Source: Sycon ciliatum
Lineage: Eukaryota; Porifera; Calcarea; Leucosolenida; Sycettidae
Assembly: GCF_964019385.1 (NCBI RefSeq)
Contig: NC_088643.1
Location: 398,278 to 462,277 of the forward strand
Length of the DNA stretch: 64,000 bases
Direction of reading: 5' to 3'
Part shown: piece by piece, positions 1-64,000 of the stretch
Position numbering within the stretch: the first letter of the stretch is position 1
Layout: each line of letters begins with the position of its first letter
The notes under the pieces: model-generated
The model's database searches: none
Seen by the model: the letters and a program-made list of their open reading frames with translations, nothing else
What the model was told of the DNA's origin: nothing
Made by a program: the position numbers and the translations under genes

Positions 1-2843
1 GGCCCTACCGCTGTTTCCTGTGAAGGGAACCCATCGCTGAGAGAGGAGTTCTACAGCGCCTTGTCGACTGTATGGAAAGATACAACGAGAAGCGGAGTTC
101 TATGCTTCATCGCTGGAGACTTCAACAGCAAAGTTGGAATTCGTAAGAGAGCTGATGAAAGTAAATGGCTAGGCTCCTTCAGCAGAGGCGCCAGAAATGA
201 TAACGGACAACACATGTTGGAATGGTCAATTGAAAATGATGCCTTCTTGGCCAATACAGCTTTTCAACACCGCCAGAGCCACCACATGGACGGGTTGGCG
301 GCGACCTGGGAGTGGAGAAGTTGGCCCACAACCTGTCTACAACCAGATCGATTTTGTTCTTTGCCGTACGCAACACAAGCCACTGCTGTGTAATGCACGT
401 AGCTATGCAGGCTGCGAGACACCAACGGACCACAGAATAGTCATTGCCACACTGCAGCTTCGTGCGTTATTTCCAATCTGGCGGAAGGGAAACCAGACAA
501 CTAAGCGTAGCTTCAACACCTCGATGTTTACTCAGAACCCCCAGGTCTGTAGTCAATTCCAGGAGGAGGTAGACAAAGCACTGGCAACGCAACAAACGCA
601 GCAGGGAACTGTTTCAGCTGAGGCACGTTTCGGAGGTGTGAGGGATGCACTGGAGTCGGCTGCAACAAAAACAGTTGGATATAAAAAGAGAGCCGAATGT
701 AGCCGAAAAGCCCATGATCCTGGCATAGCCCTTCTATCAGCACAACAAAAAGAACTGCGGGTAAAAATCGACTCGACAAAATGCCCAGACGGGAGGAAAT
801 CACTGAAACGCGATCGGAATCAGATATTACACCAGATACGAGATATCGCCCGGAACAACTCTGAAGCCCGCCTGGACTCCTTCGCTCAAGAAGTAGAGAA
901 GCTGAAAAACAATGCAAGGGTCTTTCAAGCAGCCTCTTTGCTGCGGCGGCAGTCTCCCGCGCCATTGGTTGTTCATGACGCTCTTGGACGGATAATCGCC
1001 AACGATAAAGAAGCGGCAGAGAAGGTAGCTGACCACTTCAGGCAGCAGTTTCGGGATCCATCTGCAGTAAATGATATTCTGAGACCACTGGGCTCGAAGT
1101 ATCTTGAAGATAGGATCAGCGCTGCGGACGTTGCCCTGGCAATTAGATTACTCAAATCGCAGAGGGCAGCTGGGCCGGATGGCATCCCCGGGGACCTGTT
1201 CAAGCATGCTGGTGAGAGGGTCGCACATGAGATCGCTGCCATTCTAAACCAATGTTTTGCGGATGGCAGTGGAATGGATCTTGGATGTGGAACACTAATC
1301 CCGCTCCCGAAACCAGGGAAACCCAGAGGGCCGCTAACCAGTATCAGGCCAATAATACTCTTGAACTCTATACGCAAATGCCTGTCAACAATCACACTTC
1401 GCAGGATTATGCCAAAGATTGACTCCTACCTATCTCCAACCCAGAGCGCTTCCCGTCCGGGTCGGAGTACCGCGGATATTGTCTGGTGTGGCCGGTGGCT
1501 GGCAGCCAAGGCTGAACGTTTCAAGTGGCAATGTACGGTCCTCGGAATGGATATGAGCAAGGCGTTCGACACAGTGCAGCGGGGAAGATTGGTGGAGGTA
1601 ATGAAACAAATAGTTAACACAGATGAGGTACGAATGGTGGAGATGTTGCACAACACAAGGCTAAGAGTGAAGATAAAGAATGCGCTCTCGGCAGAATTTC
1701 CAACATCAATAGGCATCCCACAAGGAGATAGTTTGTCGCCGGTGCTATTCACCTGTTATCTCGAAGCGACAATGCGTTGCCTGCGTCCCAGGATATCGCC
1801 AAGACCTGCCATACTGAATATTGGAGGGACAGCCTACACGACTGTCGATATGTCCATACCTTGCGAAACAGCATACATGGACGACGTTAACCTGTACTCC
1901 ACGGACCGTCAACATCTAGCGTGCGCACTAACAGAGGCAGAGGTAGTTTTCAAAGAGTGGAACCTCAACATCAACCCTACCAAGACCGAGTGGACCCATC
2001 TATACCAAGAAGAGGCTGTTGCAAGAAGAGGTGAGGAACGATGGAGGTCCACCCGGTTGCTTGGTTCACTGTACGGAGTCACAGAAGACCTCAAGCGCCG
2101 GCGCCAGCAAGCCGCAGCTGCCTTCAACACACTTGTCAACCTGTGGATGCGGAGACAAGTTATCTCTGAAGCAACCCGCCTGAGGTTGTTTGATGCATTT
2201 GTGCTATCTATTTTGACCTACAACTGTGGCGTGTGGGTGCTTTCATCCCGGGATGCTACAGCAATGGATGCGTTCCACAGAAAGCAGCTCCGCCGTCTAT
2301 TAGGGATATCTTACCCGGAAATTATCACCAACACAGACCTATATACCCGCTGCAATGCCGAGCCAATATCCGTACTAAGCAGAAGAGCACGGTGGAAACT
2401 GTTTGGTCATATTCTACGCCTCCCTGAAGCAACTCCAGCGCAGGTGAGCATGACAGCGTATTTCCAGCGACAGAATCGGGGCTGGCGCGGACGCCCGCGC
2501 ATCACCCTACCAGTGGTGATAGACAACGAATTAGCCAAGGCAACGTCCATGCGTCTCCGGAGTCTGAAGGACCTGGAGACACTGCGTTTGGTGGCTCGGA
2601 ACAGGCAATCATTCAACGATATAATCGCACAGGTCACATTGTAGAGTGCAGATCACCTAGTGCTTTCAACAATAATAACGTACTTCCACATTATGGGAAT
2701 TTGGTATAACCCCACACCCGTCATTGTTGAATATTCGATAATAGCGTGGATTTCCCCAACAATATATTTTCATTTTTTGTTATCCTCTCCCATGCCGTTG
2801 TACATAAGCGGCTTGCCGCGGATATGTCAATACTACTACTACT
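1..2843 (+). mobile_element. LINE-A, non-LTR retrotransposon, 3' part
   Basis: The first ~280 bases encode the C-terminal part of an apurinic-endonuclease-type (EEP) domain, with the AGDFNSKVG motif at about 114-140. A reverse transcriptase follows, then a 3' UTR ending in (TAC)4 at about 2831-2842, a typical LINE 3' microsatellite tail. The 5' end lies beyond the window. Endonuclease and RT are in different frames, with the shift between about 260 and 290, so this copy is defective unless that is an assembly error. It lies upstream of the first visible OBI1-like exon, presumably in an intron. The clade was not assigned; the APE-EN plus RT order excludes the restriction-endonuclease LINE groups. 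Confidence 0.85.
197..2644 (+). CDS. LINE-A reverse transcriptase ORF (partial polyprotein)
   Basis: This open frame of 815 codons carries the end of the endonuclease (TDHRIVIATLQL at about residues 77-88) and then the reverse transcriptase. Visible RT motifs are RAAGPDGIPGDLF (323-335), LIPLPKPGKPRGPLTSIRPI (367-386), MDMSKAFDTV with the first catalytic Asp (451-460), GIPQGDSLSPVLF (506-518) and the catalytic YMDD box (560-563). A C-terminal thumb/connection region with LFGHILRLPE is conserved in many LINEs. The first ~27 codons are an out-of-frame reading of the endonuclease; the real polyprotein enters this frame near base 280. The enzyme would copy LINE RNA onto nicked target DNA. The RT part has no stops, which suggests a young copy. 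Confidence 0.85.
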   Translation: MITDNTCWNGQLKMMPSWPIQLFNTARATTWTGWRRPGSGEVGPQPVYNQIDFVLCRTQHKPLLCNARSYAGCETPTDHRIVIATLQLRALFPIWRKGNQTTKRSFNTSMFTQNPQVCSQFQEEVDKALATQQTQQGTVSAEARFGGVRDALESAATKTVGYKKRAECSRKAHDPGIALLSAQQKELRVKIDSTKCPDGRKSLKRDRNQILHQIRDIARNNSEARLDSFAQEVEKLKNNARVFQAASLLRRQSPAPLVVHDALGRIIANDKEAAEKVADHFRQQFRDPSAVNDILRPLGSKYLEDRISAADVALAIRLLKSQRAAGPDGIPGDLFKHAGERVAHEIAAILNQCFADGSGMDLGCGTLIPLPKPGKPRGPLTSIRPIILLNSIRKCLSTITLRRIMPKIDSYLSPTQSASRPGRSTADIVWCGRWLAAKAERFKWQCTVLGMDMSKAFDTVQRGRLVEVMKQIVNTDEVRMVEMLHNTRLRVKIKNALSAEFPTSIGIPQGDSLSPVLFTCYLEATMRCLRPRISPRPAILNIGGTAYTTVDMSIPCETAYMDDVNLYSTDRQHLACALTEAEVVFKEWNLNINPTKTEWTHLYQEEAVARRGEERWRSTRLLGSLYGVTEDLKRRRQQAAAAFNTLVNLWMRRQVISEATRLRLFDAFVLSILTYNCGVWVLSSRDATAMDAFHRKQLRRLLGISYPEIITNTDLYTRCNAEPISVLSRRARWKLFGHILRLPEATPAQVSMTAYFQRQNRGWRGRPRITLPVVIDNELAKATSMRLRSLKDLETLRLVARNRQSFNDIIAQVTL

Positions 2844-2935
2844 ATCACATGGCTGTATCACATGACTATCACATGGCTGTATCACATGACTGCTATCACA
2901 TAACTGTATCACATGACTGCTATCACATGACTGTA
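2843..2935. repeat. TATCACATG-type minisatellite
   Basis: Degenerate direct repeats built on TATCACATGACTG / TATCACATGGCTG follow directly on the (TAC)n tail of LINE-A. Confidence 0.8.
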
Positions 2936-3184
2936 CGCGTATCATTGCACTGAATGGTACTGCTGAGAGGAGAGGAAAAGCCTGGTGCTACTCACTCACA
3001 GAGTTTGACGATCATTCTGTCTGCGATCATTGGGCAAGCAATTGTGATACTCTGACTAGCAGCGAACGTCTCCTCTAAAGTACAATCAGGCTGCCTGATG
3101 AGCGTGCAGCGCGTGAAAGTTTAATTTACACTGCGCCAGCCATCCACCCGACGTGTGTTGTGGTCTTGCTTTTTCGACTCACAG

Positions 3185-15607
<12,423 letters not shown>

Positions 15608-15929
15608 TCCTTCAAAACTGGATTTTAGTTCTGTTTGTTTAGATTAACTGTGTGTACTGGCACCGTGGACGCTTAGCATGGTTATTGAGAAGATGTTGTT
15701 TTTGCTGTCTTTTAGTCTCGCAATTGTGTAACGGTATAAGTACGAGTGACTACACCACCGTACTTGTGCCGCGCTCTGCCCTCGTCATGCTGCAACCCTA
15801 GCATGTTCCCCGGTCCATTCTCTCTGACAGTGAATCTCTCCTTCCGCTTCCTGTCTTGTTCTTGTCACCGTCGCCATTTTTGTTGTTGTTGTTTTGTTTT
15901 TAATGTGTCCAGGCCTCCTTTACGGGCAA

Positions 15930-15935
15930 AATAAA
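15930..15935 (+). promoter_or_regulatory. Polyadenylation signal of the OBI1-like gene
   Basis: AATAAA lies 323 bp past the stop in a plausible 3' UTR, the first canonical hexamer downstream. Confidence 0.6.
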
Positions 15936-15939
15936 CACA

Positions 15940-16824
15940 ATGAAAAGCCCCGCTGATTTGCCACTGCTCCACTAACTCCCACATCTCACGACATCCTTGT
16001 CTCACTACATCCTTGTCTCACGCCATCCTTGTCTTTTATCCGTATGTGTTACTCCCGCCTGGCTATTGCAAATCACTTTCTGTCTGGCGTATCACACTTC
16101 ACAGCTCGTACTTGTACATATGTATGATACTGTACGACATCTGTACTGTACTATATTCTGTACTGTACGACATCTGTACTGTACTGCATATGCTGCACTG
16201 TATGTGGTAGTTTAAGTTAACTCATTGCAAGCACCGGTTGTGCGTGTCTTGGATAGCTGTTGGAACTCATAGTGCTGATGCTACCGGCACTGCCCCTGTT
16301 GCTGCCGTCACTGCTGTTGCGGGCTGCAGCTAGCTGTAATGTGCTGCGAGGTGTCGGTTTGGCCGGTGTACAGTTGGTCTTGGCACTTCTCTCCTGTCTT
16401 TTACTAACACTATCGCTCAGTGCAGTGGTTGTGCTGATGGCATCATCACGGATGCATTGTAATATTATTGTGTGGAGTGGCAAGTCCGTGCGTGTGATGT
16501 GTGTGCCCCTCCATGTGACTGGTGAGGCAACCATGTAGAGATAGTGATATCCTCTGCCGTAGACTCTCTCTCTCTCTCCCTCTCCCTCTCGCTGAGCACT
16601 GAATCAGTGAAGTGCTGGTGAATGACTGGTGCCAAGAGAGTTTTTTAAAGACTGTACTCTTGCTGGTACATGTACTTGGTAGATCTACAATGAAGAGTAT
16701 AATTAAAAGTAATTACCGGTAGTAATTAGTTTATTAAAACCCCCCATTGGGTATACCAAGAGTAATCTACTCTCAAAGATTTAAGTAGTTGGTTGCTACA
16801 ATCAATGAACAGATGAATGTACAG
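15940..16824. other. Intergenic region
   Basis: No gene recognised. Short tandem words occur (CATCCTTGTCTCAC at 15988-16033; ACTGTACGACATCTGT at 16130-16190) and a short CT tract at 16565-16595. Confidence 0.6.
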
Positions 16825-18017
16825 CAGGGAGTCGTACTCAAACTAGGGAGGTGACACGGCACAGAAATCCGTGTCACAGGGGTTGACTCGCACCCGTGAC
16901 CCCTCGTTGTTATTTTTGGAATAGTTCAGTCCAGTCCAGTCCGAAAGGTCATACTCGGTTCGACTCGCCTTCTGTACTTCACCTCCAAGCGTGCAACGCA
17001 AGACCCGCAAAGTATGATTTTTCTGTGGCGAACGATTTTGCCATTGATCAAGTTTTTATTGGAGTGCTCAGGCATACTACGATTGCTCAGACGTCCCGAG
17101 CACGCTTGTTCAGGTTCTCTATTTTTGACGAGCCGGTCCTACAGCCCCCTATTGTATCTAACGACGTAGGAGCTGACAATGTAAGAGGATTTCCCTGGAA
17201 ATAATGATGATGGTGGTGTGACTGCTGCAGGAAAAATGCTGGCTGTTTATGACAGAATGACTAGATGTACATGTACAATGTAGCTCTCTTGTATGGTACT
17301 TAACCCCTGCTATAAATGTGTTATTTAGGAAGACTGGTGTATTGTGCAAGTCATAAAGAAGAAATGGGGCAGATACACGACTTACAATTTTCAAAAACCA
17401 GCTTCGTGTTATGTGTAATTTGTGTCAAAATTGTAGTATTTAGACATGACAATATCATTGGCTGTACTTCTCTTATATGGTACTTAACCCCTGCTATAAA
17501 TGTGTTGTTTAGGAAGACTGGTGCATTGTGCAAGTCATAAAGAAGAAATGGGGCAGATACACGACTTACAATTTTCAAAAACCAGCTTCGTGTTATGTGC
17601 AATTTGGGTCAATTTTTAGTATTCGGATTAACCTAGGATACGACTCTGAAAAGTTCTGAACAGTTACCGCAACACTACACGCCGTTTCATAACTGCTGCT
17701 GTTGCCATCACTGCTATCAAGTAGTTCCGACATGGCAGGAGCTAAACAAATTGCTGGTAGTCTTTCAAAGAATACTGGCGAGTGATGGGCTGTAAACGAA
17801 ATGTGCTGCCTCAATAATTTCAAAAAACTAGACACCCATGCGGCACGGCACGCTTGGAGGTGAAGTACAGAAGGCGAGTCGATCCGAGTATGACCTTTCG
17901 GACTGGACTGGACTGAACTATTCCAAAAATAACAACGAGGGGTCAAGGGTGCGAGTCAACCCCTGTGACACGGATTTCTGTGCCGTGTCACCTCCCTAGT
18001 TTGAGTACGACTCCCTG
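16825..18017. mobile_element. hAT-like foldback element, 1193 bp
   Basis: Ends CAGGGAGTCGTACTCAAACT and its inverted copy, with arms matching over ~170 bp. Both sides carry the perfect 8-bp duplication ATGTACAG (16817-16824, 18018-18025). CAGGG termini plus an 8-bp duplication are hAT hallmarks. The centre contains a 184-bp tandem duplication (17292-17475 and 17476 to about 17612). No transposase frame. The right end lies only ~200 bp upstream of the XRCC4 start codon. Confidence 0.93.
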
Positions 18018-18224
18018 ATGTACAGTCATGGTGGGTGGCGCACCGGATCGGACCGGTGTCAAACGATCACGTGTACACAGTCCGTGTATACACGTGTCGC
18101 GCACACTTTTCAAAATCAAAACACTCAACTCGTTTTTCAATTTCATTTACTTCTCTTTCAGAGCTAGCTCTGTTGCAAATAAGTTACATGACATTGTATT
18201 TGTATTGTTGAGGCAGCACTTACA

Positions 18225-59051
<40,827 letters not shown>

Positions 59052-59106
59052 ACCAAAGTTACTATGGCGACATGTAGACCAACGTTGCCATGGTCACATG
59101 CTGACC

Positions 59107-59112
59107 AATAAA
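59107..59112 (+). promoter_or_regulatory. Polyadenylation signal of XRCC4
   Basis: AATAAA 56 nt after the XRCC4 stop codon. Confidence 0.75.
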
Positions 59113-59230
59113 CAATTACAAAACATGACAGTGGCCCTGGGCCTGGGCTACTCAAGTCTGTTTGGTATCTTTTCTCACGTTCGCCATTTTTATCTGAAGG
59201 TGCAGAATATTCTTTCATACGCGCACACAT

Positions 59231-59358
<128 letters not shown>

Positions 59359-59509
59359 CTACTATTACTACTATTGACAGCTGCCAGAAATTGGCCACGC
59401 CGCTCCCAAATGGGAGGTACTGTCAGAGAGGTTAGAGGGGAGGAAGGCAATGCTCCAAGTGGCGATCCAGATCTTGCCGCCTCCGGAACCGTCGGTTGTG
59501 GCAAACTTA

Positions 59510-59558
<49 letters not shown>

Positions 59559-59629
59559 CAGGACTACCATGCACACTGTGTTGGGTGCCGATGTGTCCGC
59601 AAGCCCCCCCCCCCCCCCCCCCCCCCCCC

Positions 59630-59997
59630 AAACGAATAACCCGCATTGGAGGTCCTTATAATTATGCATACTGTATCAACTCGGCAGTTATTAGATTGAA
59701 AAGCCCATGAAACACACACACACCACTCTCATGTTGTTTCAGTAACAATGTTTTACTCTTGTTTGTATAGTTGTGTTGTGGATAGTTGTCGCAGGTCGAC
59801 CACCGTTAGTTATGGTGTAGTTTTTTTCTAGCCGTTTTCGCTTTGTGTTTGGAAGTGCAAATATTTTGGAATGCGTTTTAAAAGTCAAGTCTGTGTTGGC
59901 TGTACATCTGAGCTGCATGTCTCTCCTCTGTTATGCTGGTGATGTTATTCGTTTGCACCTTTTCCATCCGCTGCCTCAGCTAAGTTACTACAATCAT
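59630..59997. other. Downstream flank of XRCC4
   Basis: No gene or repeat recognised. Confidence 0.6.
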
Positions 59998-60099
59998 GCA
60001 CTCGTACCATTATAGTGAGACAGCTCCGACATACATGTACATTCAATGCACCTGACTGTGCATGTATGGAGCCGGCGGGTCTCACTATGGTACGAGTGC
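59998..60099. repeat. 102-bp hairpin
   Basis: Outer arms GCACTCGTACCATTATAGTG and GCACTCGTACCATAGTGAGA (right, inverted) pair over ~22 bp. An inner pairing (CTCC, ATACATG) extends the stem towards a ~20-nt loop. MITE or structured RNA; no target duplication seen. Confidence 0.6.
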
Positions 60100-61854
60100 A
60101 ACGCGAGTGTGAGACGAACGCTCGTTCATAGTGCGTGAGGATTTATAGAATGGCTCTGCAGGAAGCCTTGCATCTGCAAGTGCACACCTAGCATATGCCT
60201 CTGCATGCATTGTTCGTTGGCTGCGCCGAGTCGCAGTGGAATTCGTCTTGTGCTCGTTTCGTCACAGAACACGAAAGCTCCCTACATGACATTGTACTAC
60301 ATGACACTTACAACAGTGTGTGACGTCATTGTGTGACGTCATTGTGTGATAGTCTGACCCTGAGATTCATGTCAAGGTCCTGTTTCAGAGTTTTTAGTTT
60401 TTGTTTCACGGGGGGGGGGGGGGGGGGGGGTACTTCCTCCGGAAATAAGAAACGTCGTGACTTTGACAGACCGGTCTCTGTTGTGGAGCTTTGAGGAATC
60501 GAGCCATAGTGACTCTCAGGTACTACATAGACTCAAACAATTTTGCTGGTTGAACCCCGGGTTTCATGTAGATCTACTCTTGGACCATACAAGTAAAGTA
60601 GTTAGTTACAGTCAAGGATACAATCATGTACCGAAATTCTGACTACTTTAGTACTTACTCGTAGACTCTACTTGTACGAAAATGTGTGCGCCTTGTCACC
60701 ATGTACCAGGTCACCGGCTGCATGCCTAGCCTAGCCTGTGGAGTGTGGTTGTGCAACGCAGGGAGTCGTCAAATGACGACTCCCTGGTGCAACGCTACAT
60801 TTATGTGCATGACTTTGTGCATAATAATGACCGAGTCGTACAACTCGTACTATTTCAGTATTTGCAATGCTTGGGTGCACCGCGCTAAAGTGCACTTTGC
60901 ACCGCGATACCGATCGGGGCGCGGTCGACCCCAACCCCGGCCCACTGCACCGCGCGCTTACTCCAGACTAGGTTGCCATGGTTACTGTTCATCAAAGCTT
61001 GGCTTGATCTGAGTTGAGACTGGATCGCGCATCAGTGGCACCATGCATGCATGAATCTCAAGGCGCGCCGCGCGTTCCGCGATCCGCCCGGCGCCCGTGG
61101 TCCGTGTACTGCACTGGCCTCGGCATACGACAGACGTAGACCGTGACCGGTATTGAAGACTCGGATATCCGGTATCTACGAGTGTACACAGTGTATGCTG
61201 CACTGTTTCGTTTTGTGGGGAGAAGAAATGACCTGATGACCGATGAAGTGAAAGTTTTGGACTGGATGGTAATGGTCGCTTGAGTTTGTTTGTCATTGTA
61301 GATAAATGTAGGCTCTTCGAATGTAGGCTCTTCGAATGTAGGCTCTTCGAATTTCAAGTTGACTATCAGTTGCCGTTGCTCGAACCGTAGCTGTGTTGGT
61401 GATGCCATCCACCTGCGTGTGTGCAGAGCAGCTGTACCAATGTTACGCTGGCCAAATTGATGGTTTTCCAACACCGATGAACGCCCAGAGTAAGTTTAGA
61501 ATGGGTCTGCTGCCCTTGGATGGCTGTCATGGATATGTCAATTGTTTCAGGAAGTACTCTATAGAATGTTGAGGTGTTTTCATGTGTCTCTATGCACGCA
61601 CAACGAAAGCGGAGCACTTCTCTCAATGTAAAATGTTTGTGAAACTGAGAACTTGGGATTTAGAGTATTTTCAAGCTTATGTTTTGGTCTTTTGCCAAAT
61701 TTGGACAATAACACTGCACTCGCATGGCATTGCAAGAAGGTTATTATGCATAGTGTTTGCGCATGAATAAAAGTATCATGCCTTTCCAGAGTGTACCCTC
61801 GCTCGTGTACTGGTTGGATCGATTTATTTGGGTTGGAGAGAGAGAGAGAGAGGT

Positions 61855-61857
<3 letters not shown>
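60100..61857. other. Intergenic sequence
   Basis: Poly-G at 60411-60430, three TGTAGGCTCTTCGAA units at 61305-61352 and GC-rich sequence at 60890-60960. No coding exon recognised. Confidence 0.55.
60759..60786. mobile_element. 28-bp hAT-like microelement
   Basis: A perfect palindrome: 12-nt arm CAGGGAGTCGTC, 4-nt centre, complementary arm. It is flanked by the perfect 8-bp duplication GTGCAACG (60751-60758, 60787-60794). Consists of little more than two hAT-type termini. Confidence 0.85.
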
Positions 61858-61858
<1 letters not shown>

Positions 61859-61948
<90 letters not shown>

Positions 61949-61960
61949 CACACACACACA

Positions 61961-62007
<47 letters not shown>
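61859..62007. repeat. (AC)n microsatellite
   Basis: Long AC tract with a few GC/AT interruptions. Confidence 0.98.
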
Positions 62008-62010
<3 letters not shown>

Positions 62011-62045
62011 TGTACATGTACATACATGACTGTACAGGCATGCAC

Positions 62046-62131
62046 TCCCTTGCTGACACTGCATAGACACTGCATAGACACTGCATAGACACTGCATAGA
62101 CACTGCATAGACACTGCATAGACACTGCATA
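62046..62131. repeat. 12-bp repeat (CACTGCATAGAC)n
   Basis: About seven copies of the unit. Confidence 0.95.
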
Positions 62132-62466
62132 TTGCAGTGTGATATCAGCTGTATTATGCACAGTCTGCTGTGAACTGTAGCCGTGTGATGGTCCATGGTC
62201 TATGGTGCAAGAGAGTCTCTTACACATCACCAACGATAGCGCTATTCACAGCTCACAGCACCGTGACGTGAGCACTCAACCTGGCAGTAGTGCGCTGTGC
62301 ATTGATTGCGCACGGACGTTGCGCTAGTCTACTGTAGCGGACATTCAAATCCGCTGAGAAGTCAAGCGGCCACGGGGTGCTGGCCTCGCCGCCACCAGCA
62401 CTGCTGGTCCATGTTTACAGTGTGTACATGAACCACAGTGAACCACAGTGAACCACAGTGCATGTA

Positions 62467-62650
62467 CAACTTCGCTAATAACGACTGCGGATATAACGAC
62501 AATTCGCGGATAACGACAGAATTTCCATGCCCAGAGCAAAGTCACATCCAACTGTAATACATATAATGGGACTTCGGGTATAACGACACTTCGCGAATGA
62601 GGACACTTTTCTGCTGCCCCGCCGAGTGTCGTTATACGCGAAGTTTACTG
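62467..62650. mobile_element. TA MITE with CGTATAACGAC-type ends
   Basis: Left CAACTTCGCTAATAACGAC, right (inverted) CAGTAAACTTCGCGTATAAC, flanked by TA at 62465-62466 and 62651-62652; TATAACGACA recurs internally. Resembles pogo/Tigger-derived MITEs. Confidence 0.85.
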
Positions 62651-62652
62651 TA

Positions 62653-63679
62653 CACGCTAAAAGTAGTATAAAGGGCGCCTGCCCCGGTCATCCCATCAGA
62701 TTTCAATCAGTCCACGACAGTATGTGCCTACTTCTGCATGTTTTCATGTTGGGTTCCTGTATGATTGGGCTAATTGTATTGCCTGGCAAGAAAGCTGCAT
62801 TGCTCTGGTCTGCTTGAGAGTACTAGTAACTGAAACTGATACAAACCAACGCTGACACACATACCGTAGTAGAGGTCAGCGCATGCACAATCTCGATGTG
62901 CCGGAGATCCTGTCCACTTTTCTTCTGTGAGTGCTATAATGCTGCTCTCTGGCTCGTGAAAAGCATACGTCAGGCCCGGTGGAACCGGTCCTGTTAGTCA
63001 GGCCCTGGCCAGACCAGCCGTCTGACTACCAACTCGTGAGTTGGTCATATGCAACCACCAATTCCCCATATCATGCCCACTGTGTAAAGGGCTATATCAT
63101 ACCCACTGTGTAAAGGGCTACAGTGTGGCCGGAACAATCCAGAACTGCGTCCGCCAGTACGGTACTTGGATGTCCAAGGAGAATACCGAACCGCATGTTG
63201 GGAGATTTCACTGTGCGCGAACCACATAGCAAACCTTGTAGCATCTAAAAAGTTGCACATCCTTCTGCAAGTACCATCCCTACCAGCACCAGTAGCAGCG
63301 CCACAGCTTCACTCTAGTCTCTACTGCCTTAGTAGACTACACAGTGTTGCTCAATGAAATCCGATGAAGCAGACCAATGCCACGCTGGGCGATGTGCATC
63401 CCTAGGCCTGCCAGCACTGGGGTATAAATCGATGCATGGCGCAAACTTGACTCAATTCCATCGGATGTCATTGAACAGCGTTGCATACCCCCCCCCCCTC
63501 CCCCCACACACACACATGCTCAGACATGATGAACCAGCAAATCTACCTCAATGTGATGTGTATGTCATGATTGTCTGTGTGTGTGTGTTTTCTGTATGTT
63601 CCTTGAAGGTGGAGTTCGTGATGTTTTCACGTTTTTTCCCTAAAAAACATCGTGGAGGTGAGTTATATTGCACGGAGAA
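62653..63679. other. Intergenic sequence
   Basis: No gene recognised; a 27-bp direct duplication (CCCACTGTGTAAAGGGCTA) at 63075-63121. Confidence 0.55.
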
Positions 63680-63681
63680 AT

Positions 63682-64000
63682 GTAGTGTACAGTAGTGTAG
63701 TGTACAGTAGTGTAGTGTACAGTAGTGTAGTGTACAGTAGTGTAGTGTACAGTAGTGTAGTGTACAGTAATGTAGTGTACAGTAATGTAGTGTACAGTAG
63801 TGTAGTGTACAGTAGTGTAGTGTACAGTAGTGTAGTGTACAGTAGTGTAGTGTACAGTAGTGTAGTGTACAGTAATGTAGTGTACAGTAATGTAGTGTAC
63901 AGTAGTGTAGTGTACAGTAGTGTAGTGTACAGTAGTGTAGTGTACAGTAGTGTAGTGTACAGTAGTGTAGTGTACAGTAATGTAGTGTACAGTAGTGTAG
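63682..64000. repeat. 15-bp minisatellite, truncated by window end
   Basis: About 21 copies of GTGTAGTGTACAGTA with an A variant (AATGTAG) in several units; the array continues past the window. Confidence 0.98.

Noticed and set aside
16217..16534. 105-codon Ser/Ala-rich minus-strand frame
   Set aside because: No splice acceptor, homology or second exon; the opposite frame is equally open, as expected for this composition.

Overview
The window is animal nuclear DNA. It has long, spliceosomal-intron-rich genes with GT..AG junctions whose codon phases agree, AATAAA signals, very many microsatellites, and a dense population of nested non-autonomous DNA transposons and LINEs. Nothing is organised as operons. 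The gene content (an XRCC4 orthologue, an OBI1/RNF219-like gene, a gprs-type BTB-BACK gene) and the invertebrate-type mobile elements suggest an invertebrate metazoan, plausibly an early-branching one. The phylum cannot be fixed from the sequence alone.

Layout. 1-2843: 3' part of an APE-type LINE (LINE-A). 3185-15607 (+): the 3' exons of a gene resembling OBI1/RNF219, a replication-origin E3 ligase; its RING exons must lie upstream of the window. Its 9.4-kb last intron holds a multi-level nest of TTAA-, TA- and TAA-targeting transposons (4854-7623), then a 67-bp minisatellite array split by a 3.8-kb element. That element carries an uninterrupted 1025-codon RAG1-like reading frame on the minus strand (8555-11632): RAG1-type N-terminal zinc region, RING-like domain and a DDE core. 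16825-18017: a hAT-like foldback element with perfect 8-bp target duplications.

18225-59051 (+): a complete 12-exon XRCC4 gene (355 aa, all exon phases agree), the scaffold of non-homologous end joining. Its 26-kb intron 6 contains, on the opposite strand, a complete 7-exon BTB-BACK gene of the Drosophila gprs (serine-enriched protein) family (29613-40439, 425 aa). Inside that gene's intron sits a 5'-truncated LINE (LINE-B) with a long open RT/zinc-finger frame. A second, decayed LINE-B copy lies at 51.5-52.4 kb; both copies are flanked on both sides by (TG)n.

59113-64000: no gene recognised. It holds microsatellites, a MITE, hairpins and a 15-bp minisatellite that runs off the end. The most noteworthy items are the RAG1-like element with its unequal-spacing ends, a family of 28-49-bp hAT-like elements with 8-bp duplications, reconstructable multi-level transposon nests, and a candidate pre-miRNA hairpin at 54.1 kb.
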